Positions 1-8,390 are shown, numbered from the stretch's first letter. The stretch is 64,000 bases of DNA from Symbiobacterium sp040797425 (GCF_040797425.1 NZ_JBFNEH010000015.1:1-64000); one strand, 5' to 3'. Notes: generated from the sequence alone by a model not told the origin. A program made the numbers and translations.

Positions 1-103
1 GGGTCGGCGGGCCCCCCCCCCCGCCCCCCCGCGGCTGGCGCCCTGGGGGGGGCCCGGGGTCTCCCCCCCCCCGGGGCCGCCGCAGTTCCCCACGCAAGGA
101 AAG
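1..103. other. Low-complexity C/G homopolymer stretch downstream of transketolase
   Basis: Positions 10-80 hold several runs of 7-12 C or G. No gene is visible. It lies just after the transketolase stop codon, where a terminator would be expected, but the homopolymers make the exact sequence doubtful. A contig edge or a base-calling problem is as likely as a real GC-rich hairpin. Confidence 0.5.
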
Positions 104-2131
104 CTACTTCGCCAGCCACTCCGCCACCCGGGCCGCCACCTGGGTCGGCGTGAAGCCAAACTTCTCCGCCAGCACCCCGGCGGGGGCGGAGGCGCCGAAG
201 TCCTCGAGGCCGATGGCGAGGCCGTCCCGGCCGATGAGCCGGTACCAGCCGTCCGTCCGGCCCGCCTCGATGGCAGCCAGCCGGCCCACCAGGACCCGGT
301 TGCGGTACTCCTCCGGCTGCCGCAGGAAGAGTTCCACCGAGGGCATCGAGACCACCCGCACGGCGATCCCCTGCCCGGCCAGCAGCTTCTGCGCCTCCAG
401 AGCGAGGCCCACCTCCGAGCCAGTGGCGATGAGGGTGGCGACGGGGTTCTCGGCGTCGGCGATCACGTAGCCGCCCTTCCACACGTCCCGGATCTGGAAG
501 TCCGCCGGGCGGGTGAGGATCGGCACGTTCTGCCGGGTGAGGGCGAGGAGCGTCGGCTCCTTGGCCTCCATCAGGGCGTAGGCCCAGGCCATGGCCGTCT
601 CCACACCGTCCGCCGGGCGGAAGAGCGTGACGTGCGGGATCAGGCGCAGCGACCAGAGGTGCTCGATGGGCTGGTGTGTCGGCCCGTCCTCGCCCAGGAA
701 GAAGGAATCATGGGTGAAGACGAAGATCGAAGGCACCTGCATGAGCGCTGCGAGCCGGATCGGCGGCCGCATGTAGTCCGAGAAGACCAAGAAGGTCCCG
801 CCGTAGGCCCGGAAGCCGCCATAGAGCACCATGCCGTTCACGATGGAGCCCATGGCGTGCTCCCGCACCCCGAAGTGCAGGGTCCGGCCCGCCCACGAGC
901 AGTCGTACTGGCCGATCTTGGCGCAGGGCCCCACGTCGCCGCCGCCCTTGATGCTGGTGAGGTTCGACTCCGCCAGGTCGGCCGAGCCGCCCACCAGGCC
1001 GGGCACGAGCGCCGCCGCCCGCTGGATCACCATCTCGGACAGCTTGCGGGTGGCCAGCGGCTTCTCCGTCTTGGCCGCCTCCACCAGCTGCGCGTCCAGG
1101 TCGGCCGGCACCAGCAGGTTCTTATGCGCATCCCAGACCTTCGCCTTCTCGGGGTTGGCCGCCCGCCAGGCTTCGAAGGCGGCCTGCCACCGGCGCGCCT
1201 CGGCCTGCTTCTCCGCCTTCAGTTCAGCGAAGAAGGTGCGCACCTCGTCGGGCACGTAGAACGTGGGCTCCAGCGGCCAGCCCAGGGCCTCCTTGGTCAG
1301 CCGGGTCTCCTCGGGCCCCAGCGGGGCGCCGTGGACCTTCTCGGTGCCGCCCTTGGTGGGCGCCCCGTGGCCGATGACAGTGCGGCAGATGATCAGCGAG
1401 GGCTTGTCGGTGACCGCCTGCGCCCGCTCGATGGCCGCCGCGATCGCCAGGTGGTCGTGGCCGTCGCAGTGGTCGACGTGCCAGCCATAAGACTCAAAGC
1501 GCTTGGCCACGTCCTCGGTGAAGGCGATGTCGGTGGGCCCCTCGATGGAGATGTCGTTGTCGTCGTAGAGGAAGATCAGCCGGCCCAGCTTCCAGCGCCC
1601 AGCCAGCGAGGCGGCCTCGGCGACCACGCCCTCCATCAGGTCGCCGTCGCCGCAGATGCCGTAGATGTAGTGGTCGACGGGACGGAAGTCATCGCTGTTG
1701 ACCCGCGCGGCCAACATCTCTGCAGCCACCGCCATGCCCACTGCGTGGGCGAAGCCCTGACCGAGGGGACCGGTGGTCACCTCAACGCCCGGGGTGTGGC
1801 CGTACTCCGGGTGACCCGGGGTGCGGCTGCCCCACTGGCGGAACGCCTTGAGCTGCTCCATGTCCAGGTCGTACCCGGCCAGGTGGAGCAACGCGTAGAG
1901 CAGCATCGAGCCGTGGCCGTTGGAGAGGATGAAGCGGTCGCGATTGGGCCAGTCTGGATTCTCAGGGTCGAAGCGCAGGAACTGGGTCCAGAGCACGAAG
2001 GCCATGTCGGCACAGCCCATCGGCGCGCCGGGATGACCCGACTTGGCCTTCTCGATGGCGTCCACTGCCAGCATCTTGATGGTGTTCACGGCAGCCTGCC
2101 GCAGTTCCGGAGAGAGGTTGGCAACTCGCAC
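104..2131 (-). CDS. tkt: Transketolase
   Basis: Thiamine-diphosphate enzyme that moves two-carbon ketol units between sugar phosphates in the non-oxidative pentose phosphate pathway; cytosolic. The 675-residue length is normal for the family. Visible motifs are the N-terminal SNGHGS (about residue 70), the GDGDLMEG thiamine-binding motif (about 160), GHGAPTKGG with a following His, and FGVREHAMG in the pyrimidine-binding domain, which carries the conserved catalytic Glu. The start is GTG at 2131, with an AAGGAGG ribosome-binding site upstream. The gene lies downstream of the TPM-domain gene on the same strand, about 110 bases away with a possible terminator between them, so it may have its own promoter. 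Confidence 0.96.
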   Translation of the reverse strand: MRVANLSPELRQAAVNTIKMLAVDAIEKAKSGHPGAPMGCADMAFVLWTQFLRFDPENPDWPNRDRFILSNGHGSMLLYALLHLAGYDLDMEQLKAFRQWGSRTPGHPEYGHTPGVEVTTGPLGQGFAHAVGMAVAAEMLAARVNSDDFRPVDHYIYGICGDGDLMEGVVAEAASLAGRWKLGRLIFLYDDNDISIEGPTDIAFTEDVAKRFESYGWHVDHCDGHDHLAIAAAIERAQAVTDKPSLIICRTVIGHGAPTKGGTEKVHGAPLGPEETRLTKEALGWPLEPTFYVPDEVRTFFAELKAEKQAEARRWQAAFEAWRAANPEKAKVWDAHKNLLVPADLDAQLVEAAKTEKPLATRKLSEMVIQRAAALVPGLVGGSADLAESNLTSIKGGGDVGPCAKIGQYDCSWAGRTLHFGVREHAMGSIVNGMVLYGGFRAYGGTFLVFSDYMRPPIRLAALMQVPSIFVFTHDSFFLGEDGPTHQPIEHLWSLRLIPHVTLFRPADGVETAMAWAYALMEAKEPTLLALTRQNVPILTRPADFQIRDVWKGGYVIADAENPVATLIATGSEVGLALEAQKLLAGQGIAVRVVSMPSVELFLRQPEEYRNRVLVGRLAAIEAGRTDGWYRLIGRDGLAIGLEDFGASAPAGVLAEKFGFTPTQVAARVAEWLAK

Positions 2132-2201
2132 GGCGACGAAATCCTCCTTACCTGGACTGTCTATCCATCTACAGACATTACCTTACCACCACGGAAACCA
2201 C

Positions 2202-2228
2202 AAGGGGAAGCCATTCCTGGCTCCCCCC
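2202..2228 (-). terminator. Probable terminator after the TPM-domain gene
   Basis: On the minus strand a stem of about eight pairs (GGGGAGCC with GGCTTCCCC, one bulge) around AGGAAT is followed by TTGTGGTTT. It lies 17 bases past the stop of the 2245-4809 gene and separates it from tkt. The T-tract is weak. Confidence 0.5.
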
Positions 2229-2244
2229 GTAGGATGCGCAATCG

Positions 2245-4809
2245 TTACTTCCACCTTCCGCCGCCGCCCGAGCCGCGGCCGCCGCCGAAGCGACCGCCGC
2301 CGCCCAGGCCACCACCGCCGAACCGGCCCCCGCCACCCACGCCGCCGACGAAGCCTCCCCCGCCGCCAAACCCCCCGCCACCGCCGCGCCGGCGTGCGGC
2401 GGCCGCGGCTGCCTCAGCGGCCCGGCGGCGCTCCGCAGCCAGGTGCGCCTGGTAGGCGGCGATCAGCATGCGCGCGCTGCGCAGGGCCGACTCCGCCTCG
2501 GCCAGCGCCTGCTCGTACCGTCCCGCGGCCAAGGCCTGCTCGCCGGCGCCCAAGGCCCGCTGCAGGGCCATCGCCGCTGCAGGGTTGAACCGGGTGTGGA
2601 CCAGGGCGGCGGCCGCCTCGGCCTGCGCCTGCCGGAGCCGGCTCCGCGCCGCCTCCGCCTGCCGGCGGAGATCCGCCACGGCCCGCCGGAGGCTTCCGGC
2701 CAGTTCCAGCGCCTGCGCCGCCTGCCGGCCGGCCTTCCCGACGGCGACCGGCCGCACGCCCAGGGCCCGGCGCAACTCGCCCAGGGCGACCTCCACCCGC
2801 CGCCAGCGTTCCGAGAGGTCCCGGGGCAGCACCAACCCGTGCTGCGACACCTCCTGCTGCGCCCCGGCCAGCTCGTACTCGGCACGGGCGAGCTGGTCCT
2901 GCGCCGCCCGCTCCGCCTCCGCCAGCCGGTCGGGGAGCGCGGTCAGGAGCTTCATGCGCTCCTGCAGGGCGCCCAGTTCCGCCAGCCAGCCGTTCAGCAT
3001 CCGGTAGGCCTGCAGGTACCGCTGCTCCTCGGGCCGGGTGAGACGGGCCACCTCGTCGAGGCCCGCCCGGGCCCGTCCCTCCAGGTCGGCCAGGGCCGCG
3101 GGCAGGTCCCGGACGTCGGCCCAGTCCTCGGCGGCATACCGCCCGGCCAGTTGCTCGAGGATCCCCCTTGCGGCGGCCTGGTCGGCGCTCAGGCGGGCCA
3201 CCCCTTCCGTCAGCGCCTGGCGCCGTGCGGCATACTGCGTCACCGCCTCCCGGTAGCGGGTGAGAATCGCCCGCACCTCGTCCAGGGCGGCCTGCCCACT
3301 CTCCAGGGCCTTCTGGGTCCCCGCCACGTCGCCCGTGGGCAGCCGCTGGGCGGCGGTCGCCTGGTGCCGCAGGGCCCGCTCCAGCGCGGCGGTCGGATCC
3401 TCCTCGACGAAGCGGAGGCCCAGGCTCACACGGGTCTCGGCGATCTCGTCGCGGGCCTTCTCGCTGTCCTGCCGCTGCGCCTCGAGCGTCTGTTGCTGCT
3501 CGCTGAGCTTCGCCACGTCGGTGCCGATGCCCCGGAATGCCTCGGCGGCCTCCCGGACCAGGCGGAGCGCCCGCACCGGATCCTCGGCCCGGGCCTCGTC
3601 CGCGTCGCGCTGCGTCCGTGCGGCGGCGGCCACCCGGTCATGCAGCCGGGTAAGGGCCCAGCCGGTGCGGCCCTGCAGGTCGGCGATGCCCTTCTCGGCG
3701 GTCTGGCGGAGGCCTGCGGTCGTCGCCGCATCCCCTTCCCAGGCGTGGATGGCCTCGGCAACCGGGGCGAAAGCCTTTTCCGCCTCGCCGTGGGCGGCTG
3801 CCGCTTCCTCGTAGGCGGCCCGCACCGCCGCCAGCGCCCTGGCCGCGGCGCGGAACCGCCAGCGGCGGGCAAACTTCTCCGCCTCGGCCAGCCGCTCCCC
3901 GCCGCGGCGGTAGGCGTCAAAGGCCCGGTCCGCCGCCTGTGCGGCGACCTCGACGTGGCCGCGGGTCTCCTCGCCGTCGTAGTTGCGGGCGAGGGGCAAC
4001 TCCTGCTCGTGCATCTTCACCAGGCCGGCGACGAAGCCGTCACGGATCGCCAGGCACTCCCGACGGGCCCGGCGGTAGCGCAGATAGAAGGAAAGCTCCA
4101 TGAGTGCGGCAGCCAGCGCCACGAGACCGGCCAGCAGGGCGGTCACCACGCCCGGCTGCACCGTGCGGCCCGGCGCGGAGCCACGGGATGTGGGGGGCTG
4201 GGCCGGTGGGGTGCCGCCCGTCGACGGTGCGGGTCGCGTGGTGCCGGTCGGCGGCGAAGGACTGGTGGTGCCCGGGGCGGGCGAAGGCGCAGTTGTTGCC
4301 GCCAGCGCCTCGATGCGGTCCGCCGCGGCCTCGATGGCCCCGGCGATGTCGCCGTCGCCCGCCCTGGCGACAAAGGCATCGAAGATGTCCCGGTTGGCGT
4401 AGTAGTCAAAGCCCCGCCCCGTCGCCTGCCGGATGGCCGCCTCAACGGGGCCGTTCTGCCAGACCCGGAAGTCAACGAGCCCCTCCTCCATGGCGATGGT
4501 GATCAGCACGGCGTCACGGGGCACGTCGGCCAGCAGGTCGTTGGCCATCTCCTGGAACCGCGCCTCGGCGTTGGCCGGCTCGCCCTCGGGGAACGCCGCC
4601 CCCAGGATGATCACCCGGTAGGTAAAGCGCCGGCCCGACAGGGCGTCCTCCAGCGCGGCCAAATCCGACTCGGAGAGGGCGCCCGAGCGGTCGTCCACCA
4701 CGCCTCCGGGGCTGGTGGCCGCCAGCACCGGCGATGCGATCAGAAACAGCATGGTCACCAGAGACAGCATCAGGGCAAGCATACCGGCGCGGGTAGATCG
4801 CTTCGCCAA
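2245..4809 (-). CDS. Secreted/membrane TPM-domain (YgcG-like) protein with a long coiled coil and Gly-rich tail
   Basis: 854 residues. Order of parts: a signal peptide (residues 1-30, ending in a hydrophobic stretch and SPVLAA); a TPM domain (about 35-190, with the family opening VVDDRSGALSESD); a Pro/Thr/Ser-rich linker (about 195-220); one transmembrane helix (about 222-245); more than 500 residues of Ala/Glu/Arg-rich predicted coiled coil; and a tail of GGGGGFGGGGG-type repeats. TPM proteins of this build with Gly-rich tails are common in bacteria, but their function is largely unknown. The central coiled coil is much longer than in usual family members of about 250-300 residues. Start is TTG at 4809 after AAGGAGG. 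I would not name a specific function; a structural or envelope role is likely. Confidence 0.85.
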   Translation of the reverse strand: MAKRSTRAGMLALMLSLVTMLFLIASPVLAATSPGGVVDDRSGALSESDLAALEDALSGRRFTYRVIILGAAFPEGEPANAEARFQEMANDLLADVPRDAVLITIAMEEGLVDFRVWQNGPVEAAIRQATGRGFDYYANRDIFDAFVARAGDGDIAGAIEAAADRIEALAATTAPSPAPGTTSPSPPTGTTRPAPSTGGTPPAQPPTSRGSAPGRTVQPGVVTALLAGLVALAAALMELSFYLRYRRARRECLAIRDGFVAGLVKMHEQELPLARNYDGEETRGHVEVAAQAADRAFDAYRRGGERLAEAEKFARRWRFRAAARALAAVRAAYEEAAAAHGEAEKAFAPVAEAIHAWEGDAATTAGLRQTAEKGIADLQGRTGWALTRLHDRVAAAARTQRDADEARAEDPVRALRLVREAAEAFRGIGTDVAKLSEQQQTLEAQRQDSEKARDEIAETRVSLGLRFVEEDPTAALERALRHQATAAQRLPTGDVAGTQKALESGQAALDEVRAILTRYREAVTQYAARRQALTEGVARLSADQAAARGILEQLAGRYAAEDWADVRDLPAALADLEGRARAGLDEVARLTRPEEQRYLQAYRMLNGWLAELGALQERMKLLTALPDRLAEAERAAQDQLARAEYELAGAQQEVSQHGLVLPRDLSERWRRVEVALGELRRALGVRPVAVGKAGRQAAQALELAGSLRRAVADLRRQAEAARSRLRQAQAEAAAALVHTRFNPAAAMALQRALGAGEQALAAGRYEQALAEAESALRSARMLIAAYQAHLAAERRRAAEAAAAAARRRGGGGGFGGGGGFVGGVGGGGRFGGGGLGGGGRFGGGRGSGGGGRWK

Positions 4810-5086
4810 TCGGATCGCCCTCCTTACGGGTTAGCATTCGCTGCGGGATGGATGCGCACCTTCGCCCTTAGTAGAGTTGGTGCGGGGGGGAAATGGTTCT
4901 GCCGGCAACGCAGGGATCCGGGCAATCGATGACGGCCTCCCGTCGCGGGGCAAGGCGGCGTGACCGGCGGCGTGCACCGGGACGGGTCGGGAGGTCACCG
5001 CGGCCCGCCTGCCGGAGCCGCAACGGTTCTGCCCATCGCGTAACATCAAGTTGGGCTGGGCAGGAACGCGGAAGTTGAAATAGTAA
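4810..5086. other. Intergenic region upstream of the TPM gene and the IS element
   Basis: No coding frame here has a ribosome-binding site and normal composition. It should contain the promoter of the TPM-domain gene, reading leftwards from about 4900, but I see no clear -35/-10 pair. The right border is the end of the insertion sequence. Confidence 0.6.
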
Positions 5087-5087
5087 A

Positions 5088-5143
5088 GACCTCCCCTGAG
5101 TGACCCGACACTCAGAATCCCAAAGGATTCCATGGGGGAGGTC
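5088..5143 (+). promoter_or_regulatory. Three-way-junction RNA fold covering the transposase ribosome-binding site
   Basis: Three nested perfect stems: an outer stem of nine pairs (5088-5096 with 5135-5143), and two inner hairpins of six pairs each (5097-5102 with 5109-5114, and 5115-5120 with 5125-5130). Only four bases (5131-5134) are unpaired at the junction. The 3' strand of the outer stem is GGGGAGGTC, the ribosome-binding site of the transposase, whose ATG starts at 5146. In RNA reading in from outside the element the site would be hidden; RNA started inside the fold would leave it free. Impinging-transcript protection of this kind is known from other IS families. Confidence 0.75.
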
Positions 5144-5145
5144 CT

Positions 5146-6648
5146 ATGTTCAAAGTAACGGATTTGGTGACGTCCTTCAAGGATCTTGTTCAGTGGCTGC
5201 TCGTGAAGCTGGCAGAAGACTTGTGCCGGCAGGTGGAGTCGGTTCTGGAGGAGATTGAGAGCCAGTACAAGCGGGACGAGAGCCTGAAGGGTTGGGAGTC
5301 CATCGGGCAAAGGGAGCGAACGCTGGTCAGCCTGTTCGGGATGGAAATTCGGTTTCGGCGCCGAGGATACCGGAGACGGCAGCCGGACGGGAAGTGGGCG
5401 TACCGTTACCCGCTGGACGAAATGCTGGGATTGTTGCCAGAGGAGCGCTTTTGTCCTCTGGTGCAGGAACTGGCGGTTGATCTGGCTACCAAGATGTCTT
5501 TCCGCGAAGCAGCCAGCTGTTTGCAGGAGCGCTTCGGGATCCCTGTCAGCCACCAGGAGATACATCGCTGGCTGCAGGAAGCGGGGCAAGACCGGGACCG
5601 GGAGTTCCGGGAAGAGGTGCAGGCGGTGTTTGAACGCGGTCAGGTCCTGGAGGGCGAGGGCCGCGGTGCGGATGCGGTGGTAATCGAGGCAGATGGCATC
5701 TTCTTGCCGCTACAGAGAGAACAGCAGAAAGTGATGGAGTTGAAACGGGGCGTGATGCACGAAGGGTGGGAAGCGGAAAGCCCCAGCGGCACACGCCATC
5801 GGTTGGTGAACAAGGCGGCATGGGCCGGATTGCTCCCGACGGAAGAGTTTTGGGAGCGCGGTCAGATTCGTTTTGCGCAGCGGTACGACTCGGAGAAGGT
5901 GGGTCGGGTGGTTGTCAACGGGGATGGAGCGGAGTGGATCAAGCGGGCAAAGCAGTACTTTGCGGATGCAGAACTGTACTTGGACCGCTTCCACCGGAAC
6001 CGGGCGATTCGGGAAGCGTTGGGCTTTTCACCGGAGCTGGTCAGGCGAGCCTTGAAAGCGGTCGGCCAGCAGGATCTGAAGGCTCTGCAGCAGGTGCTGT
6101 CAGAAGGTCTGGCGACGGCCCCCGGGGAGGAAGAGGCACGGCGCGTACGAGAACTGCGACGGTACTTGAAGGCGAACTGGGCTGGACTGCTGGACTGGCG
6201 CAGTGGTCCGCAGCCTGTACCGGAAGGGGCAAGAGGGCTCGGCGCGTCTGAAGCAGAGATTAACCACGTCCTGGCGGTGCGGATGACGAAGCGGGGGATG
6301 AGCTGGCGAGCGACAGGTGCGCACCACATGGCGCCACTGCGCTGCCTGCACGCAGAAGGACATCTCAGGGCCTGGTTGGCGGTATGGCAGAAGCGGCGCT
6401 GGCCAGCGATTCAAGCCGTTGATCGCCGCCATGCTCCAAGCCGGGTGATTGAGAAACTGTCGACAACGGATCCAACGGAGTGGCTGGCGGCCCGTATGCC
6501 GCTGCTGGCGACTGCGGCCGGGAACAGCGAACTGGGGCGCAGCCTGAAGCAAATCGCTCGGTGTGTACCTACTTCCGAGTTGATCCCGCGTAGCCAGCCG
6601 ATGCCGTGGAGAACACCGGCGCGGTCCGAGGGGCATGCAAGCGCGTGA
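5146..6648 (+). CDS. ISLre2-family (UPF0236) transposase
   Basis: 500-residue protein of the UPF0236/ISLre2 transposase family, which moves its own insertion sequence. Recognisable features are the N-terminal region with RERTLVSLFG and RRRGYR, the EADG block at about residue 183, which is a likely part of the acidic active site, and the later YLDRFHRNR block. The length is full for the family and no frameshift is seen. The ATG lies two bases past a GGGGAGGTC ribosome-binding site that is part of a strong fold. Active and inactive copies cannot be told apart from sequence alone. Confidence 0.88.
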   Translation: MFKVTDLVTSFKDLVQWLLVKLAEDLCRQVESVLEEIESQYKRDESLKGWESIGQRERTLVSLFGMEIRFRRRGYRRRQPDGKWAYRYPLDEMLGLLPEERFCPLVQELAVDLATKMSFREAASCLQERFGIPVSHQEIHRWLQEAGQDRDREFREEVQAVFERGQVLEGEGRGADAVVIEADGIFLPLQREQQKVMELKRGVMHEGWEAESPSGTRHRLVNKAAWAGLLPTEEFWERGQIRFAQRYDSEKVGRVVVNGDGAEWIKRAKQYFADAELYLDRFHRNRAIREALGFSPELVRRALKAVGQQDLKALQQVLSEGLATAPGEEEARRVRELRRYLKANWAGLLDWRSGPQPVPEGARGLGASEAEINHVLAVRMTKRGMSWRATGAHHMAPLRCLHAEGHLRAWLAVWQKRRWPAIQAVDRRHAPSRVIEKLSTTDPTEWLAARMPLLATAAGNSELGRSLKQIARCVPTSELIPRSQPMPWRTPARSEGHASA

Positions 6649-6779
6649 GAAACCCCAGTCGACCGGTGTTTGGGGAAGTGTTTTTGTGCCTAGGCGAACT
6701 CAACTGGGTGCGAATCTGTGACTCTGGGAGAGGTCTGGACCCCACTTACCGTTGACAGCTACCGTTCTGCCTGCCAGCG

Positions 6780-6808
6780 TTGACTTCCCTTTCCCCCGGC
6801 GCTAGAAT
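6780..6808 (+). promoter_or_regulatory. Sigma-A-type promoter of hflX
   Basis: TTGACT (6780-6785), a 17-base spacer and TAGAAT (6803-6808). It is one of the best -35/-10 pairs in the window. It would start an RNA near 6815 that carries the leader peptide and terminator ahead of hflX. Confidence 0.75.
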
Positions 6809-6839
6809 GGAGCCAGACTTCGCAGAGGAGGGGTTCGTG

Positions 6840-6911
6840 ATGATCTGGATCGCCGGGCGGCTGCGCAGCCTGGGCTCCGTTCATACGCCCTCTCCGGCGC
6901 GCCCTCGGTAG
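6840..6911 (+). CDS. hflX leader peptide (23 residues) with an Arg-Leu-Arg motif
   Basis: Short frame with a strong ribosome-binding site (GAGGAGGGG, 6825-6833) and ATG at 6840 (a GTG three bases earlier is in frame). The product is 23 residues and begins MIWIAGRLRSLGS, ending PSPARPR. Residues 7-9 are Arg-Leu-Arg. The +X+ motif (Arg/Lys, any residue, Arg/Lys) placed six to nine residues from the start is the known macrolide-dependent ribosome stall signal of erm leaders such as ErmDL. The codons for this motif lie in a 12-base palindrome (6859-6870). A hairpin and an intrinsic terminator follow before hflX. Translation and stalling are inferred. Confidence 0.65.
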   Translation: MIWIAGRLRSLGSVHTPSPARPR

Positions 6912-6914
6912 CCA

Positions 6915-6931
6915 TTGCCTGGCACAGGCAA
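6915..6931 (+). promoter_or_regulatory. Leader hairpin between leader peptide and attenuator
   Basis: Perfect seven-pair stem TTGCCTG/CAGGCAA with a GCA triloop, four bases after the leader-peptide stop. It lies between the small frame and the terminator, so its state would depend on ribosomes in the leader. Confidence 0.5.
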
Positions 6932-6938
6932 GCGATGC

Positions 6939-6980
6939 GGCCGCGGCCCTGGTGAGGGCTGCGGCCTTGTTGTGTCTGTG
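6939..6980 (+). terminator. Intrinsic terminator (attenuator) upstream of hflX
   Basis: Twelve-pair stem (6939-6950 with 6955-6966, one G-U pair) with a GGTG loop, followed by TTGTTGTGTCTGTG. It stands about 100 bases before the hflX start and after the leader peptide. There is no upstream gene for it to terminate except the leader. The segment 6864-6871, next to the Arg-Leu-Arg codons, can pair with 6956-6963 in its right arm, which offers a possible antiterminator. Confidence 0.7.
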
Positions 6981-7066
6981 CGCGTGCGCCGCAGCCCCGC
7001 CGTCCGCCGGCCGCCCGACGGCCCCGGAGAGCAGAATCCATCACGCACGACAAGGAGTGGCCACGC

Positions 7067-8350
7067 ATGACAGAGAATCGACTGCGAGACCGGACCGCTA
7101 CCGCCTTCCTGGTGGCCCTGGAGCTGCCCGCCCGCCAGCGGGGCGGCTGGAGCGCGGCCGAGTCGCTGGACGAGCTGGAGCGACTGGTCGACACGGCCGG
7201 GGCCCGGGTGGTGGGCCGGGAGATCCAGAGCCGGCCGGCGCCCGACGTCGCCACCTACATCGGCAGGGGCAAGGCTGAGGAGGTCGAGCTGCTCCGCCGG
7301 GAAATGGAATTTGACTTCGTGATTGTCGACGACGAGCTCACCCCCGTGCAGCAGCGCAACCTGGAGCGCATCATCGACTGTCAGGTAATCGACCGCACGG
7401 CGGTGATTCTGGACATCTTCGCGCTGCGCGCCCGCACCCGGGAGGCCAAGCTCCAGGTGGAACTGGCGCAGCTGAGCTACCGGCTGCCGCGCCTCACCGG
7501 CAAGGGCATCGAGCTCTCCCGCCAGGCGGGCTCGGCCGGGGGCGTCTTCAACCGGGGCCCCGGCGAGACCAAGCTGGAGGTCGACCGTCGGCGCATCCGC
7601 GACCGCATGGCGGCCCTCAGGCGGGAACTGGAAGAGATCAAGGCCCACCGCGCCCGGCTGCGGGCGGAACGGGCCACCTCGGCGATTCCGGTGGTGGCGC
7701 TCACCGGCTACACCAACGCCGGCAAGTCCACCCTGCACCGGGCCCTGGCAGGCTCGGACGTGCTGGCCGAGGACCGGCTCTTCGCCACGCTGGATGCCAC
7801 CACCCGCCGGGTCGAACCGGCGGAGGGTGAACCCTACCTGCTGGTGGACACGGTGGGCTTCATCCACAACCTGCCTCACGACCTGGTGGCGGCGTTCCGC
7901 TCCACGTTGGAGGAGGTGAACCAAGCCGACCTGCTGCTGCACGTGGTGGATGCCGCCCACCCCAAGCGGGAAGAGCAGATGCAGACCGTGCAGGCGGTGC
8001 TGAACGACCTGGGTGCGGGAGACAAGCCCACGCTGGTGGTCTACAACAAGGCTGACCTGGTGGATCCGGCCGAGATGGAGCACCTGCTGGCCTCCACCCC
8101 CGGCGCCGTGGCCGTGGCCGCCGCCCTCGGCCAGAACCTGGACGGGCTGCAGCGGGCGATTCAGCAGGCCTTGCAGGCGCGCCGGGTAATCGTGGAGGCC
8201 GTCATCCCCTACGCAAAGGCCGCCTGGCTGGCGTGGGCCCACGAGCGGGGACAGGTGCTGGCCGAGGAGCACCGGGAGGACGGCACGTACGTCCGGGTAG
8301 AACTGGAGAAGGGTCTGGCGGCCCGGTTGCGGGCGGCGCTGGGCCAGTGA
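7067..8350 (+). CDS. hflX: GTPase HflX (ribosome-associated)
   Basis: 427-residue GTPase that binds the 50S subunit and splits or rescues stalled ribosomes; in several bacteria it contributes to heat-shock survival and macrolide/lincosamide tolerance. The N-terminal HflX domain has the ATYIGRGKAEE and DDELTP blocks. It is followed by a helical linker containing GPGETKLE and by the G domain: G1 GYTNAGKS (about residue 215), G3 DTVGF (about 262) and G4 NKAD (about 325). The ATG at 7067 has AAGGAGTGG upstream. The gene is monocistronic, behind its own promoter, leader peptide and attenuator, and ends at a GC-rich hairpin shared with the convergent monooxygenase gene. Confidence 0.96.
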   Translation: MTENRLRDRTATAFLVALELPARQRGGWSAAESLDELERLVDTAGARVVGREIQSRPAPDVATYIGRGKAEEVELLRREMEFDFVIVDDELTPVQQRNLERIIDCQVIDRTAVILDIFALRARTREAKLQVELAQLSYRLPRLTGKGIELSRQAGSAGGVFNRGPGETKLEVDRRRIRDRMAALRRELEEIKAHRARLRAERATSAIPVVALTGYTNAGKSTLHRALAGSDVLAEDRLFATLDATTRRVEPAEGEPYLLVDTVGFIHNLPHDLVAAFRSTLEEVNQADLLLHVVDAAHPKREEQMQTVQAVLNDLGAGDKPTLVVYNKADLVDPAEMEHLLASTPGAVAVAAALGQNLDGLQRAIQQALQARRVIVEAVIPYAKAAWLAWAHERGQVLAEEHREDGTYVRVELEKGLAARLRAALGQ

Positions 8351-8366
8351 CCACAGACAGAATGCG

Positions 8367-8390
8367 ACCCGGGGCCCCGCGGCCCCGGGT
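8367..8390. terminator. Hairpin between convergent hflX and monooxygenase genes
   Basis: Perfect ten-pair stem ACCCGGGGCC/GGCCCCGGGT with a four-base loop, in the 47-base gap between two converging genes. It has little T-tract, but the position suggests a bidirectional terminator. Confidence 0.6.

Larger units (their letters stand above)
5087..6736 (+). mobile_element. ISLre2-family insertion sequence, apparently complete
   Basis: About 1.65 kb bounded by imperfect inverted ends: the left end begins AGACCTCCCCTGAGT (5087-5101) and the right end reads AGACCTCTCCCAGAGT on the complementary strand (6721-6736), matching at about 14 of 16 positions. One transposase gene fills the element. Flanking 9-mers (5078-5086 and 6737-6745) do not match, so no target duplication is seen; either the borders are a few bases off or the element is old. 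Its G+C is visibly lower than that of its neighbours. It sits between genes and breaks none that I can detect. Confidence 0.8.

Noticed and set aside
5078..6745. Target-site duplication around the insertion sequence
   Set aside because: The 9-mers next to the two inverted ends do not match, and no nearby shift gave a convincing repeat.
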